A stretch of DNA of 64,000 nucleotides from Corynebacterium afermentans subsp. afermentans (GTDB lineage Bacteria; Actinomycetota; Actinomycetes; Mycobacteriales; Mycobacteriaceae), in contig NZ_CP046606.1 in the NCBI RefSeq assembly GCF_030408355.1, positions 682,001-746,000 on the forward strand. The letters are read 5' to 3'. The position numbers were made by a program, and so were the translations under genes. This document shows, in pieces, positions 1-8,556 of the stretch; position 1 is the stretch's first letter; every line of letters begins with the position of its first letter. The notes under the pieces were generated by a model. It saw only the letters and a list, made by a program, of their open reading frames with translations, did not search any database and was not told the origin of the DNA.

Positions 1-129
1 CAGCTCCGGGAAGTCCGGCCGCGACATTTGCATCAGCCCGAGTTTGAACCCTGCGTACGGCATGAGCAGCACAATCGCCGCCATGCGTATGACCCAGTGC
101 AGTGCCCATCCAATTTGTTTCGTGTTCAT
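1..129 (-). CDS. Membrane protein, N-terminal fragment
   Basis: The first 43 codons of a minus-strand gene that leaves the window. The ATG at 129 opens MNTKQIGWALHW, followed by a hydrophobic stretch at about residues 9-25 that looks like a first transmembrane segment or uncleaved signal anchor. I do not recognise the family from this fragment. A -10 hexamer TAGACT (minus strand, 137-142) sits exactly 7 nt before the ATG and no Shine-Dalgarno is present, so the start is probably leaderless. It is transcribed divergently from the FAD oxidoreductase gene. Confidence 0.6.
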   Translation of the reverse strand, partial: MNTKQIGWALHWVIRMAAIVLLMPYAGFKLGLMQMSRPDFPEL

Positions 130-136
130 GGGCAGC

Positions 137-150
137 AGTCTAGTTAGAAT
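137..150. promoter_or_regulatory. Divergent leaderless promoter pair
   Basis: Two -10 hexamers lie back to back: TAGACT on the minus strand (137-142), 7 nt before the ATG at 129, and TAGAAT on the plus strand (145-150), 7 nt before the GTG at 158. Both start codons would coincide with the transcription start. The whole intergenic space is 28 bp. Confidence 0.6.
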
Positions 151-157
151 TGGCGGG

Positions 158-1558
158 GTGAAACCTCGGGCAGTTGTCGTCGGCGCCGGGCCCAACGGGC
201 TCACGGCCGCCGCGCGCCTCGCGGCCAGCGGCTGGCGGGTGGAGGTGCTCGAGCGCGCAGGCAAAGTCGGGGGCGCGGCTGCGACGCAAATGCTTGACGA
301 CGCCACGCTGGTCGACCTCGGCGCCGCCTGCCACCCCTTCGGGGCCGCCAGCCCGGCTTTCCGGGCGCTGCAGTTGGAGGACTACGGGGTGCGCTGGCTG
401 CGCGCGCCGTACGAGATGGCGCACCCGCTCGATGGCAGCGCGGCGGTGCTGGCAGGCTCGCTGGAGGACACCGCGGCGGGCCTTGGCATCGACGAGAAGG
501 CCTGGGCGCGGCTGCACAAGCCGGTGGTAGCGCGCGTGGACGATTTGCTTGAAGACGTGCTCGCGCCGATGCCGCGCGTGCCCGGCCACCCGCTCGCGCT
601 GGCGCGGTTCGGCGCGCGCGGGCTGTGGCCGGCCACGGCGCTGGGGCGGGCCGCGCTGCGCACCGAGGAGGCCCGCGCCCTGCTCGCCGGCAGCGCGACG
701 CACGCGATCACCTCGCCGTCGCGCCCGCTGACCGGGGCGTTCGGGCTGCTGTTTGGCGCGCTCGGCATGACACGCGGGTGGCCGGTGGCGGAAGGCGGCT
801 CGGGCGCGGTTACGGCCGCTCTGGCCAAAGTTGTCGAGGAGCACGGCGGTCAGGTGCACCGCGGCGAGGAGGTCCGCGCCCTGCCCGATGCGGACGCGGT
901 GATCTTGAATCTCACACCACGGCAGGTGCTGCCTCTCGACGGCACGTCGCTGCCCGCCCGCCGCGCCCGGTCCATGCGCCGGTGGCGTTACGGGCCGGGC
1001 GTGCACAAGGTTGACTTCTTGCTTAACGCCCCAGTGCCGTGGGCGGATCCCCGGGTGGGGAAGGCGGCCACGGTGCACGTCGGCGGCACGGCGGAAGAGA
1101 TCGTGCGCGCCGAACGAGACGTGGCCAGCGGGATCATGCCCGAGCGCCCCTTCGTGATGGCGGCGCAGCAGTACGCCGCCGACCCCTCGCGCGGGCTGGT
1201 GCTGTGGACCTACGCCCACGTCCCGCATGGCTACCGGGAGCGCTACCCGGGTGAGGTGGCTGAGAAAATCACGAAGCAGATCGAACGGTTCGCGCCGGGC
1301 TTTCGCGCTGTGGTCAAAGAGAGAATTGAGACGCCGCCGCAAGAACTGGAGGCGTGGAACCCCAACCTCGTCGGCGGCGACATCGCGGGCGGCGCCATGG
1401 ACGGCACCCAGCTGCTCATGCGCCAGCCGCACCGGCTGCGCAAGGGGCTGTACCTGGCCTCCGCGTCGACGGCGCCGGGCGCCGGGGTGCACGGCATGCC
1501 CGGCTGGTGGGCCGCCGAGGCGGCGCTGCGGGACTTCGGGGCTACTCCTCGCCGGTGA
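158..1558 (+). CDS. FAD-dependent oxidoreductase, phytoene-dehydrogenase-like
   Basis: A 466-residue flavoprotein. The N-terminus VVVGAGPNGLTAAARLA is a Rossmann GxGxxG FAD-binding motif, followed by an acidic residue in EVLERAGKVGG that would contact the ribose. The C-terminal GVHGMPGWWAAEAAL region resembles the closing FAD contact of the phytoene desaturase/amine oxidase superfamily. The substrate is unknown; no carotenoid genes are nearby. I chose the GTG at 158 over the upstream ATG at 44 because the FAD motif begins right after it and TAGAAT lies 7 nt upstream. The 3' end overlaps the convergent mycoredoxin gene by 17 bp. Confidence 0.8.
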   Translation: MKPRAVVVGAGPNGLTAAARLAASGWRVEVLERAGKVGGAAATQMLDDATLVDLGAACHPFGAASPAFRALQLEDYGVRWLRAPYEMAHPLDGSAAVLAGSLEDTAAGLGIDEKAWARLHKPVVARVDDLLEDVLAPMPRVPGHPLALARFGARGLWPATALGRAALRTEEARALLAGSATHAITSPSRPLTGAFGLLFGALGMTRGWPVAEGGSGAVTAALAKVVEEHGGQVHRGEEVRALPDADAVILNLTPRQVLPLDGTSLPARRARSMRRWRYGPGVHKVDFLLNAPVPWADPRVGKAATVHVGGTAEEIVRAERDVASGIMPERPFVMAAQQYAADPSRGLVLWTYAHVPHGYRERYPGEVAEKITKQIERFAPGFRAVVKERIETPPQELEAWNPNLVGGDIAGGAMDGTQLLMRQPHRLRKGLYLASASTAPGAGVHGMPGWWAAEAALRDFGATPRR

Positions 1559-1826
1559 GCTCGCGCAGCTTCGCGCGCACCGCGGAGGCCTCCGGGTTGG
1601 TGGCGTGTGTGCCGTCGGAGTAGAGCACGGTGGGCACGATGCGGTTGCCGTCGTTGACGGACTCGATCCAGGCGTTGACCGCGTCCATGCCGTCGGCGTC
1701 CACGTCGACCAGGTCGTAGGGGGTCTCGGTGCGGTCGAGGCGCTCGCGCAGCTTGCGGCAGAACGGGCACCATTCTGCGGCGAAGATGGTCACGTGCGAG
1801 GAGGTCTCAGGTGCGGCAACGGTCAT
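1542..1826 (-). CDS. mrx1: Mycoredoxin (glutaredoxin-like)
   Basis: A 94-residue thioredoxin-fold protein. CPFC at residues 20-23 is the redox motif and IVPTV contains the cis-proline of the fold. Actinobacterial mycoredoxins use mycothiol to reduce protein-mycothiol mixed disulfides in the cytoplasm; that role is taken from the family. It is the last gene of cysQ-thyA-dfrA-mrx: its ATG comes 1 nt after the dfrA stop (TGACATG), and GAAAGGG upstream can act as ribosome-binding site. It could also be a generic glutaredoxin-like protein, but size and motif fit the actinobacterial type. Confidence 0.78.
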   Translation of the reverse strand: MTVAAPETSSHVTIFAAEWCPFCRKLRERLDRTETPYDLVDVDADGMDAVNAWIESVNDGNRIVPTVLYSDGTHATNPEASAVRAKLRELTGEE

Positions 1827-1827
1827 G

Positions 1828-2307
1828 TCAAACCCTTTCAAAACGTTGGAACTTGTAGCGCAGGCCGGTCGTGGAGGTCTGCCATTCGCCGTCGCGGACC
1901 AGCTCGAAGGCGTCGTCGATGCGGGGCGCGTGGACGGCTGTGTTTGCGGGGAGGTCCGGATGGACGTCGATAAGTGTGCGCTCGATGACATCAACCTCAT
2001 CCAGGGTGGCCTCGTAGACCTGGGCGCCGCCGATGATCCACGCGTCCGACTCCAGGTCCGGGATGTCGCGGCACACCGACGCGCCGTCCGACCACTCGTC
2101 GGCCTCGCGCGAGGACAGCACAATGTTTTTGCGGCCCGGCAGCGGGCGCACGGGAAGCGACTCCCAGGTGCGCCGCCCCATGATGATGGGGCTGCCCAGG
2201 GTGGTTTCCTTGAAGTGCTTGAGGTCCTCGGGCAGGTGCCACGGCATGCCGGCGCCGTCGCCGATCACGCCGTCGAGGCTTTGCGCCCAGATTGCGCCCA
2301 GGGTCAT
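1828..2307 (-). CDS. dfrA: Dihydrofolate reductase
   Basis: A 159-residue enzyme reducing dihydrofolate to tetrahydrofolate with NADPH, the partner step of thymidylate synthase next door. Typical motifs in order are [20 protein letters not shown] (substrate site, with the catalytic acid in LPEDLK), [12 protein letters not shown] (NADPH binding) and the late [10 protein letters not shown] loop. Its ATG overlaps the thyA stop as ATGA, so translation is coupled. Length is normal for bacterial DHFR. Confidence 0.95.
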   Translation of the reverse strand: MTLGAIWAQSLDGVIGDGAGMPWHLPEDLKHFKETTLGSPIIMGRRTWESLPVRPLPGRKNIVLSSREADEWSDGASVCRDIPDLESDAWIIGGAQVYEATLDEVDVIERTLIDVHPDLPANTAVHAPRIDDAFELVRDGEWQTSTTGLRYKFQRFERV

Positions 2308-3101
2308 ACGGACACCTCCGCCTTGATGGTGGGGTGCGGGTCGTAGCCCACAACCTCGATGTCGTCGAAGTCGTAGTCGAAGATCGACGCCGCCTTGCGC
2401 AGGCGCAGCTGCGGGTACTCGCGGGCGTCGCGGGAGAGCTGCTCGCGCACCTGGTCGAGGTGGTTGTTGTAGATGTGGCAGTCGCCGCCCGTCCAGATCA
2501 GCTCGCCGACTGCAAGGCCCGCCTGCTGCGCGAACATGTGCGTCAACAGCGCGTAGGAGGCGATGTTGAACGGCACGCCGAGGAACATGTCGGCGGAGCG
2601 CTGGTACACCTGCATGCTCAAGCGGCCGTCGGCGACGTAGAGCTGGAACAGCAGGTGGCACGGCATCAGCGCCATCTTGTCCAGCTCGGCCACGTTCCAG
2701 GCGGAGACGAGGTTGCGGCGCGAATCCGGGTTCTCGCGCAGGGTGCGTAGGACCTCCTCGATCTGGTCGATGTGCCCGCCGTCGGGGGTGGGCCAGGAGC
2801 GCCACTGCACGCCGTAGACCGGGCCGAGCTCGCCGTCATCGTCGGCCCACTCGTTCCAGATGCGCACCCCGTTGTCCTGCAGCCAGCGCACGTTGGAGTC
2901 GCCGCGCAAGAACCACAGCAGCTCGCCGACGACCCCCTTGAAGTAGACCTTCTTCGTGGTCAGCAGGGGAAAGGACTCGGACAGGTCGTAGCGGATCTGG
3001 CGGCCGAACACGCTGCGGGTGCCGGTGCCGGTGCGGTCGCCCTTCTCGGCGCCGTTTTCTAAAACGTTGCGCAGCAGGTCCTCGTACGGGGTGGAAATCA
3101 C
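2304..3101 (-). CDS. thyA: Thymidylate synthase
   Basis: A 265-residue ThyA enzyme that methylates dUMP to dTMP using methylene-tetrahydrofolate. The nucleophile is Cys148 in [11 protein letters not shown]; the dUMP-binding segments [18 protein letters not shown] and GDCHIYNNH are intact. The start is a GTG whose last bases form the cysQ stop (GTGA overlap); the stop in turn overlaps the dfrA ATG. This gives coupled production of the dTMP and folate-recycling enzymes. Confidence 0.96.
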   Translation of the reverse strand: MISTPYEDLLRNVLENGAEKGDRTGTGTRSVFGRQIRYDLSESFPLLTTKKVYFKGVVGELLWFLRGDSNVRWLQDNGVRIWNEWADDDGELGPVYGVQWRSWPTPDGGHIDQIEEVLRTLRENPDSRRNLVSAWNVAELDKMALMPCHLLFQLYVADGRLSMQVYQRSADMFLGVPFNIASYALLTHMFAQQAGLAVGELIWTGGDCHIYNNHLDQVREQLSRDAREYPQLRLRKAASIFDYDFDDIEVVGYDPHPTIKAEVSV

Positions 3102-3871
3102 TTAGCTACTCCTTCAAAGGTGCCGTGCTCGTCGTGGTAGCGGGAGGCGGCCTCCAGAATGTCGTCGGCAAGTTCGGGCCGGCAGATCACAATATCGGGG
3201 ATGTAGGTGTCGGTGTTGTTGTAGCGCAGCGGGGTGCCGTCGAGGCGCGAGGCGTGCAGCCCCGCCGCGAGCGCCACGCCCACCGGCGCGGCCTGGTCCC
3301 ACTCGTACTGGCCGCCGGCGTGGACGTAGGCGTCGTAGTCGCCGAGCAGCACGTGCATCGCCTTCGCGCCCGCGGACCCCACGGGCTGCACCTCGAAGTC
3401 GAGGGTGTGGGCAACATGCTTCGCGACGGCCGGGGGCCTGTTCCTCGACATCGCCACCTTGCCCGCAAACGGCCCGGAGACGTGGCGGACATCGGACGAC
3501 TTGAACACCACACCTAAGTCCGGCAGGCCCACCGCGGCGTGGGTGGGCACCCCGTCCTCCACCAGCGCAACGTGTACCGCCCAGTCCTGGCGGCCCGTGG
3601 CGAACTCCTTCGTGCCGTCGAGGGGGTCGACGATCCAGACCCTGTCCTTCGACAGGCGGTCTTGGTTGTCGGCGGCCTCCTCCGACAGGAAGCCGTCGTC
3701 AGGCCTGTGCTGCGAAAGCACCCTGGAGATCCAGCTTTGGGCGAGCTCGTCGCCCGCCTCGCCGAGCTCGCGGCCCCGCAACAGGCCCACGCCGCGCACG
3801 CCTTTGAGGATCTCGCCGGTGCCCTCGGCGATGAGGTTGGTCAGCCGGGAATCCGAGTACTGAGCAGTCAT
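3098..3871 (-). CDS. cysQ: 3'(2'),5'-bisphosphate nucleotidase CysQ
   Basis: A 257-residue member of the lithium-sensitive inositol monophosphatase/PAP phosphatase family. Metal-binding motifs are EEAADN (residues 64-69), [12 protein letters not shown] (Asp82, Asp85) and the later YEWDQAAP. The family removes 3'-phosphate from PAP left over from sulfate activation, or hydrolyses inositol phosphates; the CysQ call follows the overall pattern. It is the first gene of the four-gene operon, with TAGAGT (minus strand, 3879-3884) 7 nt before the ATG and no Shine-Dalgarno. Confidence 0.82.
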   Translation of the reverse strand: MTAQYSDSRLTNLIAEGTGEILKGVRGVGLLRGRELGEAGDELAQSWISRVLSQHRPDDGFLSEEAADNQDRLSKDRVWIVDPLDGTKEFATGRQDWAVHVALVEDGVPTHAAVGLPDLGVVFKSSDVRHVSGPFAGKVAMSRNRPPAVAKHVAHTLDFEVQPVGSAGAKAMHVLLGDYDAYVHAGGQYEWDQAAPVGVALAAGLHASRLDGTPLRYNNTDTYIPDIVICRPELADDILEAASRYHDEHGTFEGVAK

Positions 3872-3878
3872 GCACCCG

Positions 3879-3894
3879 ACTCTACCGCTAAGGT
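3879..3894. promoter_or_regulatory. Divergent leaderless promoter pair cysQ/lhr
   Basis: The minus-strand hexamer TAGAGT (3879-3884) precedes the cysQ ATG by 7 nt. The plus-strand TAAGGT (3889-3894) precedes the lhr ATG at 3902 by 7 nt. The intergenic gap is 30 bp, so the two RNA polymerase footprints would overlap. Confidence 0.6.
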
Positions 3895-3901
3895 GGGCGT
3901 G

Positions 3902-6900
3902 ATGAACGCGCCGATCCTCAGCCGCTTCCACCCGCAGGTGGCCCAGTGGTTCGGGGACGTCTTCGCCGCGCCGACCGCGGTGCAGGAGCAGGCGTGGCGC
4001 GCGATCTCCGACGGCGAAAACGCGCTGGTGGTCGCCCCCACCGGCTCCGGCAAGACGCTCGCGGCATTTTTGTGGTCGCTGAACTCGTTGGTGGAGCGCG
4101 CCGGGCAGCAAGCCCTGCCTATCGACGGCGCGAACAGCTCCACCCACGGCGGCGTGCGAGTCCTCTACATCTCGCCCCTGAAAGCGCTGGGCGTGGACGT
4201 GGAGAACAACCTGCGCGCGCCGCTGGCTGGCATCGCGCGGGTGGCGCAGAAGTTGGGCCGCGACATGCCGGACATCTCGGTCGGGGTGCGCTCGGGCGAC
4301 ACCCCGCAGTCCGAGCGCAACCGGCAGGTGCGAAAGCCGCCGGACATTCTGATCACCACGCCGGAGTCGCTGTACCTCATGCTCACCTCGAAGGCGGCGG
4401 GCATCTTGAAGACGGTGGACACGGTCATCGTGGACGAGATCCACGCCCTGGCTGGCACGAAGCGCGGCGTGCACCTTTCGCTCTCGCTGGAGCGGCTGCG
4501 GCGGCTGGCGGGTAACTTCCAGCGCATCGGCCTGTCGGCCACGGTGCGCCCGATCGAGGCGGTGGCCAACTTCCTCGGCCCGAAGACCACCATCATCAAT
4601 CCGCCCGCCGAAAAGCGCTGGCAGCTTTCCGTGAGCGTGCCCGTCGAGGACATGAGCGACCTGCCCGTGCCGGAGGACGCCTCCACGATCGGCGACGCGG
4701 TGTTCGACGACGCGCTGGAAGAGGCGGAGCCAGTCCAGCCGCCGGGCGCGGTGAACTCCATCTGGCCGCACATCGAGCGCTCCATTTACGACGAGGTGAT
4801 GGCGCACCGCTCCACCATCGTGTTCGTGAACTCGCGCCGCACCGCCGAGCGGCTGACCAGCCAGCTCAACGAGCTGTGGGCCAAGGAGCACGACCCGGAG
4901 GCGCTCTCGCCGCAGACGCGGCGCCCGCCGGCGCAGCTGATGAAGTCGGTCGACACCGCTGGCCACGCCGCGAACGTGATCGCGCGGGCCCACCACGGCA
5001 GCGTGAGCAAAGACGAGCGCGCCCAGACCGAGACCATGCTCAAGGAGGGCACCCTGCGCGCGGTTGTGTCCACCTCCTCGCTGGAGCTGGGCATCGACAT
5101 GGGCGCGGTTGACCTGGTGATCCAGGTGGAGTCGCCGCCGTCGGTGGCCTCCGGGCTGCAACGCGTGGGGCGCGCCGGGCACACCGTCGGCGCGGTCTCG
5201 GAGGGCACCTTCTACCCGAAGCACCGCTCCGACCTGGTGCAAACGGCGGTGACGGTGCCGCGGATGCGCTCCGGCCTCATCGAGGAGCTGCACACCCCGC
5301 GCAGCCCCCTGGACGTGCTGGCGCAGCAGACCGTCGCGGCGGTGGCGGTCGAGGACCTGGACGTCGACGAGTGGTACGACACGGTGCGCCGCGCCTGGCC
5401 GTACCGGGACCTGGCGCGCGAGGTATTCGACTCGGTGATCGACCTGGTCGTCGGCGTCTACCCGTCCACGGACTTCGCCGAGTTGCGGCCCCGCGCCATC
5501 CTGGAGGGCTCGGTGCTGAAGGCGAGGCCCGGCGCCCAGCGGGTCGCCGTCACCAACGCCGGCACCATCCCGGACCGAGGGATGTTCGGCGTCTTCCTGC
5601 TCGCAGGCGCCGAGGACAAGGCTCCCCGCCGCGTCGGCGAGCTCGACGAGGAGATGGTCTACGAGTCTCGCGTCGGCGACGTGTTCACCCTCGGCGCCTC
5701 CAGCTGGCGCATCGAGAACATCACCCGCGACCAGGTGCAGGTCTCACCCGCGCCGGGGCACACCGGCCGCCTGCCGTTCTGGACCGGCGACGGGCTCGGC
5801 CGGCCGTACGAGTTGGGCAAGGCGGTGGGCGCGTTTCGTCGAGAAGCAAAGAGCTCGCTGGACAAAAGCCTGGACGAGCGGGCGCGGACCAACCTGCTGC
5901 AATACCTCGAGGAGCAGGAGGAGGCCACCGGCATCCTGCCGGACGAGACGACGCTGGTGCTCGAGCGGTTCACCGACGAGCTGGGGGATTGGCGCGTGGT
6001 GCTGCACACCCCCTTCGGCAAGGGGGTGAACGCGGCGTGGGCGCTGGCCACCGGCTGGCGGGTGGCGCAGGAGACCGGCATGGACGCCCAGGCGGTCGCG
6101 GGCGACGACGGCATCGTGCTGCGCCTGCCGCAAGGCGACAAGGATCCGGACGGGGCGGTCTTCCAATTCGACGCCGACGAGATCGCCGACATCGTCACCG
6201 AGCAGGTGGGCAACTCCGCCCTGTTCGCCTCCCGGTTCCGCGAGTGCGCCGCCCGCGCCCTGCTTCTGCCGCGCCGCAACCCCGGCAAGCGCGCGCCCCT
6301 GTGGCAGCAGCGCCAAAGAGCAGAGCAGCTGCTGGACGTGGCCCGCAACTACCCGTCGTTTCCGATCATCCTGGAGACGGTGCGCGAGTGCCTCCAGGAC
6401 GTCTACGACCTGCCCGCCCTGCAGGAAGTCATGCGCGACATCAACACGCGCCGGGTGCGCATCGCCGAGGTGACCACGGACCAGCCGAGCCCCTTCGCCT
6501 CCTCGCTGCTGTTCAACTACACCGGCGCGTTCATGTACGAGGGCGACACCCCGCTGGCGGAGAAGCGGGCCGCGGCGCTGTCGCTGGACCCGTCGCTGCT
6601 GGCCAAGCTGCTCGGCACCGTGGAGCTGCGCGAGCTCTTGGACGCCGACATCATCGCGGAGGTCGACGCCTCGCTTCGCCGGCTCGGCCGCGCCGAGACC
6701 TCGGAGCAGTTCGCCGACACGCTGCGCATCGTGGGGCCTTTGCCTATCGACGAGCTCCGCCTCTACACCACGGTGCCCCTCGAGTCCTTGGAGCAAGCTT
6801 TGGGCGCGCGGATGATGCGGGTGCGCATCGGCGGGCGCGAGCACGTCGCCCAGGTGCTCGACGCGCCGCTGCTTCGCGACGGCCTCGGCGTGCCCGTCCC

Positions 6901-8533
6901 GCCCGGCGTGGCCGCCCAGGTGCAGACCATCCCCGACGCGCTGGCCCAGCTGGTCGGCCGCTGGGTGCGCACCCGCGGGCCGTTCACCCTGCGCGACCTG
7001 GCCGACGCCTTCGGCCTGGCGGTCGGCGCGGCGCACGCGGCGCTGCAGCCGCTGGTGGACAAGGACAAGGTCATCCCGGGCCGCTACCGGCAGGGAATCG
7101 AGGAAGAGGAATACGTCGCCGCCGAGGTGCTGCGGATCATCCGGTCGCGCTCGCTGGCGGCGGCGCGCGCCCAGACCCGCCCCGTTTCGCAGTCCGCCTA
7201 CGGGCGCTTCCTGCCCGCGTGGTCGAACGTCGCCCCGGTGGGGGTGACCCCGGCGCTGCGCGGGGCGGACGGGGTCTACTCGGTGCTGGAGCAGCTCGCC
7301 GGGGTGCGGCTGCCGGCCAGCGCGTGGGAGTCCCACATCCTGCCGGCCCGGGTGGGCGACTACTCGCCGGTGATGCTCGACGAGCTCACCGCGTCGGGGG
7401 AGATCACCATCGTCGGCGCCGGCAAGGCGGGCGCGCGCGACCCGTGGATCATGCTGCTGCCGGCGGACTACGCCGCTCAGCTCATGCCGCAGGTCGACGA
7501 GCCGCTGCTGTCGCTGACCCAGTCCCAGGTGATGGAGAAGGTGCGCCGCGGGGGTGGGTTCTTGTTCAGCGATCTCCTCGAGCCCACTACCACGACCGAG
7601 GAGCTGCGCGAGGCGATGTGGGACCTGGTCGAGGCTGGGTTTTTGGCCCCCGACTCGTTCGCGCCGATCCGGGCGCGGCTCGCCGGAGGCAAGACGGCGC
7701 ACAGGGCGCGCCGGAGGCCGTCGCGAAGCAGGGTGCGCTCGGGGCGGACCTCGTTCGCGGCGAGCGTGCCGCCGGACATGGTGGGGCGGTGGTCGCTCAC
7801 ACCGACGCCCGACGACGACGCGACGCGGCGGTCGGTGGCCCTCGGCGAGTCGCTGCTGGACCGCTACGGGGTGGTCACCCGCGGCTCGGTGGTGGCCGAG
7901 GACATCCTGGGCGGGTTCGCGCTGGCGTACAAGACGCTGTCCGGGTTCGAGGCCTCCGGCAAGGCGATGCGCGGCTACCTGGTGGAGGGGCTCGGCGCGT
8001 CGCAGTTTTCCACCCCGGCGACCATCGACCGGCTGCGAGGCCACCAGGATTCCGACGACGTGGTCGGCTGGCCCTCGGGCGCCCGCGAGCCGCACGTGCA
8101 CGTGCTCGCCGCCACGGACCCGGCGAACCCGTACGGGGCGGCGCTGCCGTGGCCGGCGCAGGGACCGACCCGCTCGGCCGGCGCGATGGTGGTGCTGATC
8201 GATGGGCTCCTGGCCGCGCACGTCACCCGGGGCGGGAAAACGATGACCACGTTCTTCGACTTCTTCCCGGACGGGGTCGACGACCCGATGCCGTTGGTTG
8301 TCGGCGCGCTCACGGACGCGGTGCGTGCAGGCCGGATGCAGCCGTTGAGTGTGGAAAAGCTCGACGGTGGGCCGGCCTTTTCGCTCAAGGAGTACGGGGC
8401 GACGGCGACCCACAAGGGCGCGAAGATCGGCGGGCGTGCCTCGGCGCCCCCGAAGCGGCGCGGGCGCAGCGTGGCGGAAGCGCTGGGGGAGCTCGACGGC
8501 AATGAAGGTGCCGGACCAACCTTCGACGACTAA
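3902..8533 (+). CDS. lhr: Lhr-like superfamily 2 ATP-dependent helicase
   Basis: A 1543-residue helicase, the size of the long actinobacterial Lhr proteins. Motif I APTGSGKT (Lys51), motif II DEIH (178-181), the LSATVRP motif III and the motif VI element QRVGRAGH are all present in the first 450 residues. A long Lhr core and C-terminal winged-helix region follow. Family members translocate on ssDNA and unwind DNA:RNA or DNA duplexes in repair. The start at 3902 is set by the promoter spacing. Internal reading frames on both strands are shadows caused by high GC. It converges with the HNH gene across 23 bp. Confidence 0.93.
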   Translation: MNAPILSRFHPQVAQWFGDVFAAPTAVQEQAWRAISDGENALVVAPTGSGKTLAAFLWSLNSLVERAGQQALPIDGANSSTHGGVRVLYISPLKALGVDVENNLRAPLAGIARVAQKLGRDMPDISVGVRSGDTPQSERNRQVRKPPDILITTPESLYLMLTSKAAGILKTVDTVIVDEIHALAGTKRGVHLSLSLERLRRLAGNFQRIGLSATVRPIEAVANFLGPKTTIINPPAEKRWQLSVSVPVEDMSDLPVPEDASTIGDAVFDDALEEAEPVQPPGAVNSIWPHIERSIYDEVMAHRSTIVFVNSRRTAERLTSQLNELWAKEHDPEALSPQTRRPPAQLMKSVDTAGHAANVIARAHHGSVSKDERAQTETMLKEGTLRAVVSTSSLELGIDMGAVDLVIQVESPPSVASGLQRVGRAGHTVGAVSEGTFYPKHRSDLVQTAVTVPRMRSGLIEELHTPRSPLDVLAQQTVAAVAVEDLDVDEWYDTVRRAWPYRDLAREVFDSVIDLVVGVYPSTDFAELRPRAILEGSVLKARPGAQRVAVTNAGTIPDRGMFGVFLLAGAEDKAPRRVGELDEEMVYESRVGDVFTLGASSWRIENITRDQVQVSPAPGHTGRLPFWTGDGLGRPYELGKAVGAFRREAKSSLDKSLDERARTNLLQYLEEQEEATGILPDETTLVLERFTDELGDWRVVLHTPFGKGVNAAWALATGWRVAQETGMDAQAVAGDDGIVLRLPQGDKDPDGAVFQFDADEIADIVTEQVGNSALFASRFRECAARALLLPRRNPGKRAPLWQQRQRAEQLLDVARNYPSFPIILETVRECLQDVYDLPALQEVMRDINTRRVRIAEVTTDQPSPFASSLLFNYTGAFMYEGDTPLAEKRAAALSLDPSLLAKLLGTVELRELLDADIIAEVDASLRRLGRAETSEQFADTLRIVGPLPIDELRLYTTVPLESLEQALGARMMRVRIGGREHVAQVLDAPLLRDGLGVPVPPGVAAQVQTIPDALAQLVGRWVRTRGPFTLRDLADAFGLAVGAAHAALQPLVDKDKVIPGRYRQGIEEEEYVAAEVLRIIRSRSLAAARAQTRPVSQSAYGRFLPAWSNVAPVGVTPALRGADGVYSVLEQLAGVRLPASAWESHILPARVGDYSPVMLDELTASGEITIVGAGKAGARDPWIMLLPADYAAQLMPQVDEPLLSLTQSQVMEKVRRGGGFLFSDLLEPTTTTEELREAMWDLVEAGFLAPDSFAPIRARLAGGKTAHRARRRPSRSRVRSGRTSFAASVPPDMVGRWSLTPTPDDDATRRSVALGESLLDRYGVVTRGSVVAEDILGGFALAYKTLSGFEASGKAMRGYLVEGLGASQFSTPATIDRLRGHQDSDDVVGWPSGAREPHVHVLAATDPANPYGAALPWPAQGPTRSAGAMVVLIDGLLAAHVTRGGKTMTTFFDFFPDGVDDPMPLVVGALTDAVRAGRMQPLSVEKLDGGPAFSLKEYGATATHKGAKIGGRASAPPKRRGRSVAEALGELDGNEGAGPTFDD

Positions 8534-8556
8534 TTCACGTTGGAAGCGCATGGCTT

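Noticed and set aside
3098..5293. Long minus-strand open frame (731 codons) antisense to lhr
   Set aside because: Only its last 257 codons, cysQ, are protein-like. The remainder is a GC-driven shadow opposite the well-conserved helicase gene.
5371..8551. Open frames of about 1044 (plus) and 935 (minus) codons over lhr
   Set aside because: Arg/Pro/Gly-rich compositions with no motifs, in the wrong frame relative to the helicase.
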